From the NCBI GenBank assembly GCA_026415315.1, contig JAOAHI010000014.1, forward strand, positions 1-50,184: a stretch of 50,184 nt of DNA. Direction: 5' to 3'. The position numbers were made by a program, and so were the translations under genes. Under the pieces are notes generated by a model, which saw only the letters and a list, made by a program, of their open reading frames with translations, was not told the origin of the DNA and made no database searches. Shown in pieces: positions 25,792-35,187 of this stretch. How positions within the stretch are numbered: the stretch's first letter is position 1; each line of letters starts with the position of its first letter. This DNA is from Methylohalobius sp. (GTDB taxonomy: Bacteria; Pseudomonadota; Gammaproteobacteria; Methylococcales; Methylothermaceae).

Positions 25792-28787
25792 GGCGATTTC
25801 TTGAGGGATATCAGTTTAAAGGTTTCGTTAACGACTAAAGGAGCTGCTGCGCCGGTGCCGATGGCCAAGATGTCCGACCAGGTTGGGAGCGACAGCCCAA
25901 GGAGCGCGCGCAGCGGTGGAAAAAGCAACGCCGCTATTTGAATAGCTAAAGAGAACCCTATGGCGCCTATAAGGTAAGGATTGCGCGCTTGGCTTGGGGC
26001 TAGCACAGAGAGAGTTTCTGAGCGGCAGCTCAAAGCGTGAAGCAATTGGGCCAAAGTTATGGTTTGGAACACCAGCCCTTCAGTTTGGGGACCGGGGCCA
26101 TAGCGTAGGCGGCCGTAGCCGTAAACGCCCAGCGAGCCTAAAGTAAGGGTCAGAGATTCGCGAGCCAAGCGCGTCCCTGTGCGTTGATCCAGGATCGGAT
26201 GCTCAGGATCGCGGGGTGGAATGATCATGACGTCCTCTTCAGACGGCTCCAAGGACAAAGCCAGTCCTGGAAAAATGTCGGTAAGCAAGTTGATCCACAA
26301 AAGCTGCATAGGCGAGAGCATCTCGCCCGTGCCTAGCATAACACCAGCCAGCATGAGTTGGATCTCGCTCATGTTGGTTGAGAGCAAAAAGCGCAGCGAT
26401 TTTTGGATGTTGGCGTAGATGGTACGGCCTTGTTCGATGGCGGCATACAGGGTTTCGAGGTTGTCGTCAGCGAGCACTATATCGGCCACCGAACGGGCCA
26501 CGTCGGTCCCGCGCTGACCCATGGCGACGCCGACGTCAGAGGCTTTCAGCGCCGGCGCGTCGTTGATCCCGTCGCCGATCATGGCCACGACTTTGCCTGA
26601 TTCCTGAAGCGCACGTACGATTTTCAGCTTATGCGCTGGGCTGACGCGGGCGAATACAGTCACGTCCTTGACCCAATGGCGCAACAATTCAGGTTCGACC
26701 TTGTCAAGACGGGTCGAGTCGATCACCTCTAAGGGTTTATCTCCGTTCAAATTCAATTGACGAGCGACCGCCACCGCCGTCGCGCTTTGGTCCCCAGTGA
26801 TCATCACCGTCTCGATACCGGCGCGATGGAAGCGCGCGATCAATTCTGCCACTCCGGGGCGAATGGCGTCCTCCATGCCGATCAGCCCTAGCCAGATCAA
26901 ATCGGCAGGTTGATCGTTTGAAACCGTGGACTCGCCGTAAGCAACGCCCAACACCCTAAGGGCATCGCTGGCCAGCGTCTCGTTGGTAGCTAGGATTCCG
27001 GCGCGAACGGCAGCGGTCAAGGGTTCGATGCGGCCTTCTCGCAGACAGTAGGTGCATAGATCCAGCACGGCTTGTGGGTTGCCTTTGACCGCAATTAAGA
27101 AGTTTTCTTCGTTTCGGTGATGGGTGACCATAAAGGGTCGGTCCTCGGCGCGCTGGACAGTGCTGATCCGCGGGTGACGGGCACGCAACGCAGTGCTGTC
27201 GATACCGGCAGCCTGAGCGCATTTGAGCAAGGCTTTCTCGGTCGGCGAACCGTCCATCTCGTGACCATTGAGCGTGACTTCGCTGCACAGCGTGACGATC
27301 TGCAGGAGCTTTTCGCCTTCGGACGAGAGCTTAGGTGTTTGTCCTGGACGGATATAAAACAGATCGTTAACCGTCTGGAGGCGAGTGACCTCCATTTGAT
27401 TGAGGGTTAAAGTACCGGTCTTATCGAAACAAATCACTTGCACCGCGCCTAAGTTTTCGATCGCGTTCAAGTGCCGAACTAAGGCCTGACGCGCGCGCAT
27501 CCTGCGGATTCCAAGCGCCAAGGTGGTGGTGGCGATCGTGGGCAGTCCCTCCGGGACAGCAGCGACGGCCAGTGAAATCGCTGACTTGAGCATAGGAACA
27601 AAGCCCAAGCCGCGGATCAGGCCGATGGCGAACACCGCGGTGCAAATCGCGCCGCTCACTAAGGAGAGTTGCAGCCCCAAGTTCTCCAGTTGGCGCTGCA
27701 TAGGAGTCTTTAGGGTCTCGGCCCCTTCCACCAGGCTTTGGATCAGCCCAATTTCGGTGTGGCCGCCGGTGGCCACCGCCACCGCCAAACCGCTGCCGCC
27801 GGTGACTACGGTGCCTCGATAGACTAAATTGTGCCGTTCGGCCAGGGGGGTCAGGGGCTGGCATAGAATCTCAGCGTTTTTTTTGACCGGCAGGCTCTCG
27901 CCGGTAAGGGCCGATTCATCCACGGTCAGGTTGTCGGCCACCAGGAGGCGGGCGTCGGCAGCTACGTAACTGCCAGGAGTCAACCTGAGCAGATCTCCCA
28001 CTGCTACTTCGGCAAGCGGGAGAGATTTTACCTCTCCATCGCGAATGACTTCAGCGTGAAGCGGAGTAAATGACTCTAACCCTCTGAGGATCGCCTCGGT
28101 GGAGGCTTCGGTGAAATATCCTATGGTTGTGTTGAGGCCGACCACGGTGAGGATGACCAACGCATCCAGAATGCCGCCGGTAGCGAGGGAAACGGCGGCC
28201 GATACTCCGAGCAGGAGGGTCGGTGGGCTGATGAGTTGTTCCAATATGATTTCCAGCTTGGAGCGTGGCATAGCGGCCAGCAGTTCGTTGGGGCCATAGC
28301 GGGCTAAGCGCTGACGGGCAGCCTGTTCGCTCAGCCCGCGCTCGGAGGTATCCAGCACCTTGAGCACCTCATCCCAAGTCAAGGCGTGCCAATGAGCTTG
28401 AGGTGGGGCGGCGTAAGGGTTAGGGGAGGGATCGCGCTTGGGAGAGCGTTTAAACAGGCGCTGCCAAATCGATTGGCCAGGTGGATCTTTGCGTGGTTGA
28501 GTCGGTGCGAGTTTAGGCCGGTCTGGACGGGCTAAGCACGATTCGATAAGGCATAGAATCTGGGCGCTGCTCTGAGTTGGGTCGAAGACTACGACCACGT
28601 TGCCCGTGATGGGGTTGGCCTGAACTCCCTGAACGACCGCGTTCTGCCTGAGCTGATTCTCGATCCAGGCCTTAAGCTCAGCATTGCGGTATAGGATTGG
28701 TACGTGCAGGCGCAGACGACCAGGAACGTTGGCATGGAGGACGGAGAGGGAAGGATGGGATTTCACCGTAAATAAAATGCATTGCAA
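25788..28787 (-). CDS. P-type cation-transporting ATPase with N-terminal HMA_2 domain
   Basis: A 999-residue membrane pump. Residues about 20-75 form an HMA_2-like domain (PGRLRLHVP ... VQGVQANPITGN) without CxxC. A linker follows, then a cation-ATPase N domain (WHALTWDEVLKVLDTSERGL). TGES is at 295-298, PEGL at 412-415 in M4, and CFDKTGTLTLNQ carries the phosphorylated Asp455. The hinge motif is GDGINDAPALKASDVGVAMG. PEGL and the C-terminal helices place it with P2-type (Ca2+, Mn2+ or similar) pumps rather than the CPC-type heavy-metal pumps; the exact ion is unknown. The start has no clear ribosome binding site. It overlaps metK by ATGA. Confidence 0.9.
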   Translation of the reverse strand: MQCILFTVKSHPSLSVLHANVPGRLRLHVPILYRNAELKAWIENQLRQNAVVQGVQANPITGNVVVVFDPTQSSAQILCLIESCLARPDRPKLAPTQPRKDPPGQSIWQRLFKRSPKRDPSPNPYAAPPQAHWHALTWDEVLKVLDTSERGLSEQAARQRLARYGPNELLAAMPRSKLEIILEQLISPPTLLLGVSAAVSLATGGILDALVILTVVGLNTTIGYFTEASTEAILRGLESFTPLHAEVIRDGEVKSLPLAEVAVGDLLRLTPGSYVAADARLLVADNLTVDESALTGESLPVKKNAEILCQPLTPLAERHNLVYRGTVVTGGSGLAVAVATGGHTEIGLIQSLVEGAETLKTPMQRQLENLGLQLSLVSGAICTAVFAIGLIRGLGFVPMLKSAISLAVAAVPEGLPTIATTTLALGIRRMRARQALVRHLNAIENLGAVQVICFDKTGTLTLNQMEVTRLQTVNDLFYIRPGQTPKLSSEGEKLLQIVTLCSEVTLNGHEMDGSPTEKALLKCAQAAGIDSTALRARHPRISTVQRAEDRPFMVTHHRNEENFLIAVKGNPQAVLDLCTYCLREGRIEPLTAAVRAGILATNETLASDALRVLGVAYGESTVSNDQPADLIWLGLIGMEDAIRPGVAELIARFHRAGIETVMITGDQSATAVAVARQLNLNGDKPLEVIDSTRLDKVEPELLRHWVKDVTVFARVSPAHKLKIVRALQESGKVVAMIGDGINDAPALKASDVGVAMGQRGTDVARSVADIVLADDNLETLYAAIEQGRTIYANIQKSLRFLLSTNMSEIQLMLAGVMLGTGEMLSPMQLLWINLLTDIFPGLALSLEPSEEDVMIIPPRDPEHPILDQRTGTRLARESLTLTLGSLGVYGYGRLRYGPGPQTEGLVFQTITLAQLLHALSCRSETLSVLAPSQARNPYLIGAIGFSLAIQIAALLFPPLRALLGLSLPTWSDILAIGTGAAAPLVVNETFKLISLKKSP

Positions 28788-28838
28788 AATAGTCGTAATT
28801 TAGGATGCTCGTGTGACAGATCGATGACAACCAGCCGC

Positions 28839-29933
28839 TCAATACAACCGATGTCGAAACAGCCAGGCCGCTAAGGTCAGGGTCACCGCACCGATCAGCG
28901 CCATAGGCCAAAGTTCTGGCCACAGCTGGGCAAAGGAAGAGTCGGCCAGAAAGCTTTGGCGCGCGAGAGTTAAAAAATAGCGCATTGGATTTAAGCGGGT
29001 AAGGTACTGGATCGGCTCCGGCATGTTTTCGATCGGGGTGGCAAAACCCGACAGGATCACCGCCGGAACCAAAAACATGAAGGCGCCAAACAGTCCCTGC
29101 TGCTGGGTTCGAGCGATCGAGGAAATCATCAGGCCTACGCCGATGGCCGATAGAAGGTACAGAGCGAGGGCGAAATAGAACAGTCCCAGTGATCCACGAA
29201 ACGGGATCCCAAACCAGGTTACCGCCGCTACGAGGATAAGGGTCCCTTCCGCCAGACCGATGATAAACGACGGCACTGTTTTGCCAATCAGAATTTCCAG
29301 AGGGGTCAAAGGCGTGACCAACAGCTGATCGAAGGTGCCCTGCTCGCGCTCGCGGGCGACAGTCAAAGCACACGTCACCATCGCTACTACTAGGGTCAAC
29401 AGGGCGGTAAGGCCAGGAACAATGAACCAGCGGCTTTGGAGGTTTTCGTTGAACCAGGCGCGGGTTTGGACCAGGGGCGCAGCGCGCTGCGCCCCTATGT
29501 TTTGGTTAAATTGACCGATGATGGCTTGCACATACCTCAATGCGATTCTGGCGGTGTTGGAGTTGCGCCCGTCGAGGATGACCTGGAGTTTGGCTGGTTG
29601 GCCATGCTTGATTCTCTCCTCGAAGTCCGGACCGAGGTGCAGCACTAAAAGAACGCGGCGGCGGTCGATGAGAGCAGCGATATCGCGGTCATGCGAGAGA
29701 TAGGCTACCTCGACGAATTGCTTGGAGCCCCGGAAGTGGGCCAGGACCTCATGGCTCAAAGCGCTTCGGTCCTGATCGAAGACGGCGTAGGGAATGCGAG
29801 TCAGGTCGTAAGTAGCCGCGTAGCTGAAGATAAAAAGCTGGATTAAGGGTGGGGCGATGACTACTAGGCGGCTGCGCCAGTCTTTGAGCAAGATTAAAAA
29901 TTCTTTGTAGATCAGGGCCAAGAGGCGAGGCAT
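28839..29933 (-). CDS. ABC-2 type transporter permease (second of pair)
   Basis: The 364-residue inner-membrane permease starts RLLALIYKEFLILLKDWRSRLVVIAPP, typical of YhhJ/YbhR-type ABC-2 permeases with an N-terminal helix, a large periplasmic loop (about 45-170) and five to six C-terminal helices. VAREREQGTFDQLLVTPLTPLE is the conserved cytoplasmic helix that contacts the ATPase. It overlaps the preceding permease by one base (TAATG). The probable role is multidrug or hydrophobic substrate export with the ATPase and HlyD-like genes of this operon. Confidence 0.9.
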   Translation of the reverse strand: MPRLLALIYKEFLILLKDWRSRLVVIAPPLIQLFIFSYAATYDLTRIPYAVFDQDRSALSHEVLAHFRGSKQFVEVAYLSHDRDIAALIDRRRVLLVLHLGPDFEERIKHGQPAKLQVILDGRNSNTARIALRYVQAIIGQFNQNIGAQRAAPLVQTRAWFNENLQSRWFIVPGLTALLTLVVAMVTCALTVAREREQGTFDQLLVTPLTPLEILIGKTVPSFIIGLAEGTLILVAAVTWFGIPFRGSLGLFYFALALYLLSAIGVGLMISSIARTQQQGLFGAFMFLVPAVILSGFATPIENMPEPIQYLTRLNPMRYFLTLARQSFLADSSFAQLWPELWPMALIGAVTLTLAAWLFRHRLY

Positions 29934-31036
29934 TACGCCAACCGTTTAGGCGAGCATTTAAACGTCAGCCCCAAAAATAAAATCGCCAACGCTAAAAGTA
30001 CAAACAGATTGGGCCACAGCAGAGACCAGACGTCTCCGGCGAGAAAGAGGGTTTGCAGCACGGTCACATAATAGCGTGCCGGCATCAGATAAGTGAGCAG
30101 CTGGATCATTTTGGGCATGCTGGCGATGTCAAACAGGAAGCCGGATAGCAAAAAAGCCGGAAGATAGGTGACAATCAGGGCGATCTGGGCAGCGACGAAT
30201 TGGTTTTTGCTCAAAGACGAGATTAAAAGCCCGATTCCTAAAGCGACGAGCAAGAACAACGCAGAGCTTACCCACAAAAGCCAAATCGAGCCGCGCAATG
30301 GCACGTCAAACAATCCCATCGCCATAGCGACTGCTAATCCCCACCCTCCGTTTCCCAGAAGAAAATAAGCGATCAGCTTAGCCAACACCCACTCTCCGCT
30401 TAAGACCTCTGTTGCCAGCAGTGCCTCCAGGGTGCCGCGTTCCCACTCCCTCGCGATGACTAAAGAAGTCAGCAGGGCGCCGATGAGGGTCATGATCACA
30501 GCGATCAGTCCTGGAACCAAAAAATTTCGGCTCTTGGCCTCAGGGTTAAACCAAATTCTAGCTTCCACTTCCACTCGGGGTGTAGCGAGCCGCTTTCTTA
30601 GTGAACGCTTCCACCACGTTTCTACAACCCCGCTGACATACCCTTCCACCAGACGTGCGGTGTTGGCGTCTATGCCGTTGACGATGAGTTGGACCTGAGC
30701 CTCCTGGCCATTTTTAAGGCGGCGGGTAAAATCCAACCTCAGGTGTACGATTCCTTGGACTTGGCCTCGAAGCAACCAGGTTTGTGCCTGAGCCATCGTC
30801 GGCATCGAAATGGGCACGAAGTACTCAGAGTGGTAAAAACCGCTCAGCAAATCCTGGACGGTGGAATCGAGCTGTTCAGCAACCAGAGCTAAAGGAACTC
30901 GTCTGGCGTCTAAAGATACGCCATAACCGAACAGCAGGAGCAAGACCAGAGGGAGAACGAAGGCGGTGGCGTAACTTCCTGGATCGCGCGCGATCTGGAG
31001 GAATTCCTTGCGGATTAGGGCGACAAGACGACTCAC
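29933..31036 (-). CDS. ABC-2 type transporter permease (first of pair)
   Basis: A 367-residue permease, starting SRLVALIRKEFLQIARDPGS, with the family motif IAREWERGTLEALLATEVLSGEW and C-terminal helices (LIVTYLPAFLLSGFLFDIAS). It is paralogous to the downstream permease, so the transporter is probably a heterodimer. Its ATG overlaps the ATPase gene stop (ATGA). Confidence 0.9.
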   Translation of the reverse strand: MSRLVALIRKEFLQIARDPGSYATAFVLPLVLLLLFGYGVSLDARRVPLALVAEQLDSTVQDLLSGFYHSEYFVPISMPTMAQAQTWLLRGQVQGIVHLRLDFTRRLKNGQEAQVQLIVNGIDANTARLVEGYVSGVVETWWKRSLRKRLATPRVEVEARIWFNPEAKSRNFLVPGLIAVIMTLIGALLTSLVIAREWERGTLEALLATEVLSGEWVLAKLIAYFLLGNGGWGLAVAMAMGLFDVPLRGSIWLLWVSSALFLLVALGIGLLISSLSKNQFVAAQIALIVTYLPAFLLSGFLFDIASMPKMIQLLTYLMPARYYVTVLQTLFLAGDVWSLLWPNLFVLLALAILFLGLTFKCSPKRLA

Positions 31037-32755
31037 GGCGTCGTCTCGAGTAAGCGGATAAAGGCTTCTTCCAGGGTTGGCGCCGGGTTGTCGGGGGAAG
31101 CGGCCAGGCGGCGGATCGCTTCCGGTGCACCGCAGGCGAGGACTTGGCCAGCCTGCAGGAGCAGCAGGCGGTCGCAGAATTCAGCCTCTTGTAGGAAATG
31201 GGTAGACACCAACACTGTTACTCCCTGTTCAGCCAGGGAATTGATATGGTGCCAAAATTCCCGCCGGGCTAAAGGATCGACGCCAGCAGTGGGTTCGTCC
31301 AGAAACAGGATCTCGGGCTGATGCAGCAAGGAGCAGGCTAAAGCCAAGCGTTGCTTGTAACCTAGAGGGAGATCCTTGGCAGCGAGGTTGCGGAAAGGCT
31401 CTAAGTTAAAAGACGAAAATGCCCAATGAAGCGCATCGCGTAGCATAGGGCCGCGTAGGCCATAAGTGCTGGCGAAGAAGCGAAGGTTTTCGGCCACGCT
31501 CAACTCGCCGTACAGGGAGAAACGCTGGGCCATATAGCCTATGCGAGCGCGGGCCTTAGCCGGCGCGCGGCGCAGGTCCACTCCGGCCACGTAAGCTTTG
31601 CCTCCGCTCACCGGTAAAAGCCCGCACAGCATGCGAAACGTCGTGGTTTTGCCAGCGCCGTTGGCTCCTAGCAGGCCGAACACTTCACCGCGATTAACTG
31701 AGAAGCTGACATCGTGCACGGCGTAAAAGTCGCCAAATTTTCGTTTTAAATTTTGAACTTCGATTACCGCCTCCGGCACCGCGTTCCTTTTACGGCCTAG
31801 ATCCAACGGAATATATGGGCGGAAAGCAGCCATCTGACGAATGGTGGCGATGAAATAATCTTCCAGTCGTGGCGGGGTCGGTTCTGGCACAAGACCTGGC
31901 GGCAAGGCGGGAGATGCAGGGGCTTGGGTTACCAGGCGCAGCGTGTTACCTAAGACGACCGCATCGGCGATGTCCGGCCGATCCGCCAATTGCCGGGCTA
32001 GCGCACGCTTGGACGCTTCGCTCGGGACCTTAACCTGAAAGCTGCGTCCTCGCATCCTTGCCATCAGATCAGCCGGTGCACCTTGCCCAATCAATCGGCC
32101 CTGGTGCAGTAAGAGGACTTGCGCGCAGCGTTCGGCCTCGTCTAAATACGCGGTGCTCACAAATACCGTCAGACCCTGCGCCTGCACCTGACGGTGAATA
32201 ATTTGCCATAACTGGCGCCTGGAGAGCGGGTCTACGCCGACGGTCGGCTCGTCGAGCAGCAAAAGCTTAGGATGGCCTAAAAGCGCGCAGGCCAGACCCA
32301 GTTTCTGTTTCATCCCCCCGGACAGATGCCCGACGAGGCGACTGGTGAACGGGGTCAGACCGGCCATGGCCAGCAGCTCTCGGAAGCGCGCGGGGCGTTC
32401 GGCTGGCGATAGGCTCCGAAGTTCGGCGTAAAGCTCCAAGTTTTCCTGAACGGTGAGATCCTCGTATAGGCCAAAGCGCTGCGGCATGTAACCTAAAAGG
32501 CGCTGGACCGAGAGCGGATCGCGGGCGGGGTTTAGACCAAAGACCTCTATTTTTCCTTCATCGGGCAACAGCAGCCCTGTGATCAGGCGCATCAAGGTCG
32601 TTTTGCCCGCTCCGTCTGGGCCGATTAAGCCGGTGATCTGGCCGGCGCGGACAGGTGATGCTGACCTCCACAAGCGCCTGGACTGGGCCAGTTGGCCCTG
32701 GGAAAACCTTGCTTACTCTTTGCAAGCGGAGGGCAGGGGCGGAGGCTAACGGCAT
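31033..32755 (-). pseudogene. Tandem ABC ATPase gene with a 1-nt frameshift near its 5' end
   Basis: The natural start is ATG at 32755 (MPLASAPALRLQRVSKVFPG...ALVEVSIT). That frame is then lost and the rest continues in another frame (VRAGQITGLIGPDGAGKTTL onward). Removing one base near 32653 (the extra T in ACCTGTCC on the minus strand) restores a continuous protein of about 573 residues, and the total length fits exactly one surplus base. Two ATPase domains are present: Walker A GPDGAGKTT and GANGAGKTT, signatures HLSGGMKQKLGLA and a degenerate PLGYKQRLALA. As written, the first ~30 residues are cut off from the rest, so the gene is either broken or misread. Partner permeases and HlyD are intact. 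Confidence 0.8.
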
Positions 32756-33783
32756 GAGGAGAGGCCTGTTGGTACTGGGCCTGCCAGCGGGATTTTGACC
32801 ACCACTGGCATTCCCAAGCGCAGTTCGCCTTGTGGGTCACAGGCGTACACGCGCACCTGATATACCAACTTGGTTCGCACTTCCTCGGTTTGTACCGCGT
32901 GGGGAGTGAACTCGGCGACGGGAGAGATATAGCCCACCCAGCCGGCATAGCGCTTGCGGGGAAAGCTGTCGGTTTCCAGGAAGGCAGCCATGCCGGGGCG
33001 GATCTTACCTAGGTCGGGTTCGGATACATATACCCTAGCCCACAAGGGATCGGTGAGCGCCAGAGTGTAAATGGGGCGCTGAGGGCTAGCTATATCGCCT
33101 GGCTCAGCCAGCCGGTTCTGGACTACCCCAGAGGCTGGGGCATAAAGCTTAGTGTCGAGGAGGTTTTTTTCGGCCAGCCTAAGTTGTGCCCGGTAGGCGG
33201 CCAGAGTTGCGCGGGCGGCCGCGATGTCCTCGCGGCGCGGACCCTCCAAGGCCAAACTCAATGTTTCCTCGGCGATCTGGCGGCGGGCGCGGGCGGCGTC
33301 GAGTTTGGCTTGGGCGCTGTCAGCCTCCTCCGCGGAGATGAGTTTTTGCGGCAGAAGCTTAGCCAGGCGTTGATAGGTGAGGGCGGCAAGCTTTTCCTGC
33401 GCTTTGGCCTCGGTCAGGAGTGCCTTGGCCTTTCGGATCTCCTGCGATCGGCTGCCGCTTGTGAGTTTGGCTACTATAGCTTCTTGGGCAGCGATTTGGG
33501 CTTGTAAGCGCTCCACTTCGGTCTTGAAGCGAGTTGGCGTAAGCTCGGCCATCAGTTCTCCGGCGCTAACCTTATCGCCTTCCCAAAAGTGCATTTTGGC
33601 GATGCGCTCAGCGACGCCTGGAGCCAGATCTAATTGCCGCAGGTCGATGTGGCCGTAAAGGATAAGAAACTCGTTTGCCTCTTTGGCGTGTTGGCGCCAG
33701 CCAAAGTAGACAAGTACAGCCAAGCCAGCAAGGACTAGTAAGGCCAAAATAAGGAGGCCCTTATTTTGGTAGAGGAGCTTCAT
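32746..33783 (-). CDS. HlyD-family membrane fusion protein
   Basis: A 345-residue periplasmic adaptor. One N-terminal membrane helix (GLLILALLVLAGLAVLVYFG) is followed by a lipoyl half-motif (GHIDLRQLDLAPGVAERIAKMHFWEGDKV), a long helical hairpin (about 85-190), the second lipoyl half (LYAPASGVVQNRLAEPGD) and a beta-barrel. It is the adaptor of the YhiI/YbhG type used with ABC-2 exporters. It overlaps the TolC gene by 23 nt and the ABC ATPase start by 10 nt, so the exporter is encoded as one unit. Confidence 0.92.
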   Translation of the reverse strand: MKLLYQNKGLLILALLVLAGLAVLVYFGWRQHAKEANEFLILYGHIDLRQLDLAPGVAERIAKMHFWEGDKVSAGELMAELTPTRFKTEVERLQAQIAAQEAIVAKLTSGSRSQEIRKAKALLTEAKAQEKLAALTYQRLAKLLPQKLISAEEADSAQAKLDAARARRQIAEETLSLALEGPRREDIAAARATLAAYRAQLRLAEKNLLDTKLYAPASGVVQNRLAEPGDIASPQRPIYTLALTDPLWARVYVSEPDLGKIRPGMAAFLETDSFPRKRYAGWVGYISPVAEFTPHAVQTEEVRTKLVYQVRVYACDPQGELRLGMPVVVKIPLAGPVPTGLSSCR

Positions 33784-35173
33784 GGCTTGAGTCTTTGGGT
33801 GGCGTAAGCCAACGGTTTAGTTCAGCTAAGTCAGCTGGGCTTAAGGTTCCAGCCAGACGTTTAAGGCGCAGGCTAGCTAAGAGATAATCCAAGCGCACGC
33901 TTTCATAGTCGCGCATGGCGGCGTGCAGAGCACGGACGGCGGTGAGCACATCGACTATGTTGCGCGTGCCAACCTCATAGCCGGCTTCGGTGGCCTCCAG
34001 AGACGAGCGGCTGGACAGCACCGCTTGCTGAGCTGCTTGCGCGCGGGCGACACCGGTGACTACGTTGATGTACTCGGCCCGCGTATTTTGCACTGTGCGG
34101 CGAACAGTCCCTAGGTATTCTTCCGCGCTCCGGTCATACTCAGCCTGAGCTTGGCGACGATTGGCGCTGATCGCTCCGCCGGCGAACAGGGGCATGGTTA
34201 GGTTGAGCGACAGGGCGCCTTGATTGGCGTTGCGTGGAAAATTGAAATAGCGGTCGCTGGCCGAGAGAGGGGCGAGGTTGTGAAAGTCATTTTCCGAACG
34301 CGACTCGCTGTAACTTAAATCGGCGGTGATTTTGGGTAGGTGTTCGGCTTTAGCTGCGCGTGCGGCCTGGAGCGCGGCAGCGCGGGCGAGGGCGGCGACT
34401 TTGATGTCGTAGTTATTTTGTTCTGCAAACTCAATCCATTTTTCAACCGCCGGAGGATCGGGTTGGGTGATGGGATAACCTTCTTTGAGAGACCACACTT
34501 CCTCGTGAGGCCGGCCGGTCAACACTGAGAGTTGCTCTTTGGCGACCTTAAGCGTTCCCTCGTCGGCTAGCCGTTGGGCAACGGCGATATCGTGGGCGGC
34601 TTCAGCCTCGCGCACGTCGGTGATTGCGGCTAGACCCACCTCGAAGCGCGCTCGGGCTTGCTCTAACTGACGTTCGGTGGCGGTCTCTTGCGAGCGGGAG
34701 GCTTCCAAGTTGGCTAACGCTCTCAGGACCTGGACGTACGCCTCGGCGACGCGTTGGATCAAAGCCTGTTGCTCGGCAGCAAAGCGCGTCTGGGCTTGCT
34801 CGCTCAGTTCCTGACCTCGACGGAAGCGGAACCAGGCCGAGAGATCGAACACTGGCTGCGACAAGCTCACGCCCCAGCTTTTGCTTTGGGTGCCGATGTC
34901 GGTATTGCTGGGAAATAAAATACCCCCGGCAGGAAATTGGCCGCGATTTTGCGCTTGGTTGAGGCCAAAGCCAGCCGTGACGTTCACCTTGGGCAACAGC
35001 TCGGCCCGGCCCTTGATTTCTTCCTCCAAGCCAGCACGCAGGGTGGCCTGGGCAGCGCGAAAGGTGGGATCGTTCTGGAGAGCAAGCTGATAAACCTCGA
35101 CTAAGTTGTCGGCGGCGCTCGCCATGGTGGCCTTAAAGAGAAAGAGCAGAGCGAAAGCGATTTTGCGCAGCAT
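33761..35173 (-). CDS. TolC-family outer membrane efflux protein
   Basis: The 470-residue protein starts MLRKIAFALLFLFKATMASA (signal peptide, cleavage near ASA-AD) and shows two repeated halves typical of TolC (YQLALQNDPTFRAAQATLRA; then YDRSAEEYLGTVRRTVQNTR and GYEVGTRNIVDVLTAVR). I chose the ATG at 35173, with AGGAA upstream; a frame open 38 codons further upstream overlaps the RND gene and is not needed. It could serve both the RND pump and the ABC exporter that flank it. Confidence 0.94.
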   Translation of the reverse strand: MLRKIAFALLFLFKATMASAADNLVEVYQLALQNDPTFRAAQATLRAGLEEEIKGRAELLPKVNVTAGFGLNQAQNRGQFPAGGILFPSNTDIGTQSKSWGVSLSQPVFDLSAWFRFRRGQELSEQAQTRFAAEQQALIQRVAEAYVQVLRALANLEASRSQETATERQLEQARARFEVGLAAITDVREAEAAHDIAVAQRLADEGTLKVAKEQLSVLTGRPHEEVWSLKEGYPITQPDPPAVEKWIEFAEQNNYDIKVAALARAAALQAARAAKAEHLPKITADLSYSESRSENDFHNLAPLSASDRYFNFPRNANQGALSLNLTMPLFAGGAISANRRQAQAEYDRSAEEYLGTVRRTVQNTRAEYINVVTGVARAQAAQQAVLSSRSSLEATEAGYEVGTRNIVDVLTAVRALHAAMRDYESVRLDYLLASLRLKRLAGTLSPADLAELNRWLTPPKDSSHEAPLPK

Positions 35174-35187
35174 AGACTTTTTCCTAA

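Noticed and set aside
28099-28299. Antisense frames over the P-type ATPase, RND and other long genes
   Set aside because: Their composition follows the third-codon bias of the sense gene, they have no family similarity, and they overlap well-supported genes.
31033-32673. Taking the ABC ATPase as an intact gene starting at 32673
   Set aside because: That start gives an N-terminus (MWRSASPVRAG) lacking the first strand of the ABC domain, while the correct N-terminus is found upstream in another frame.
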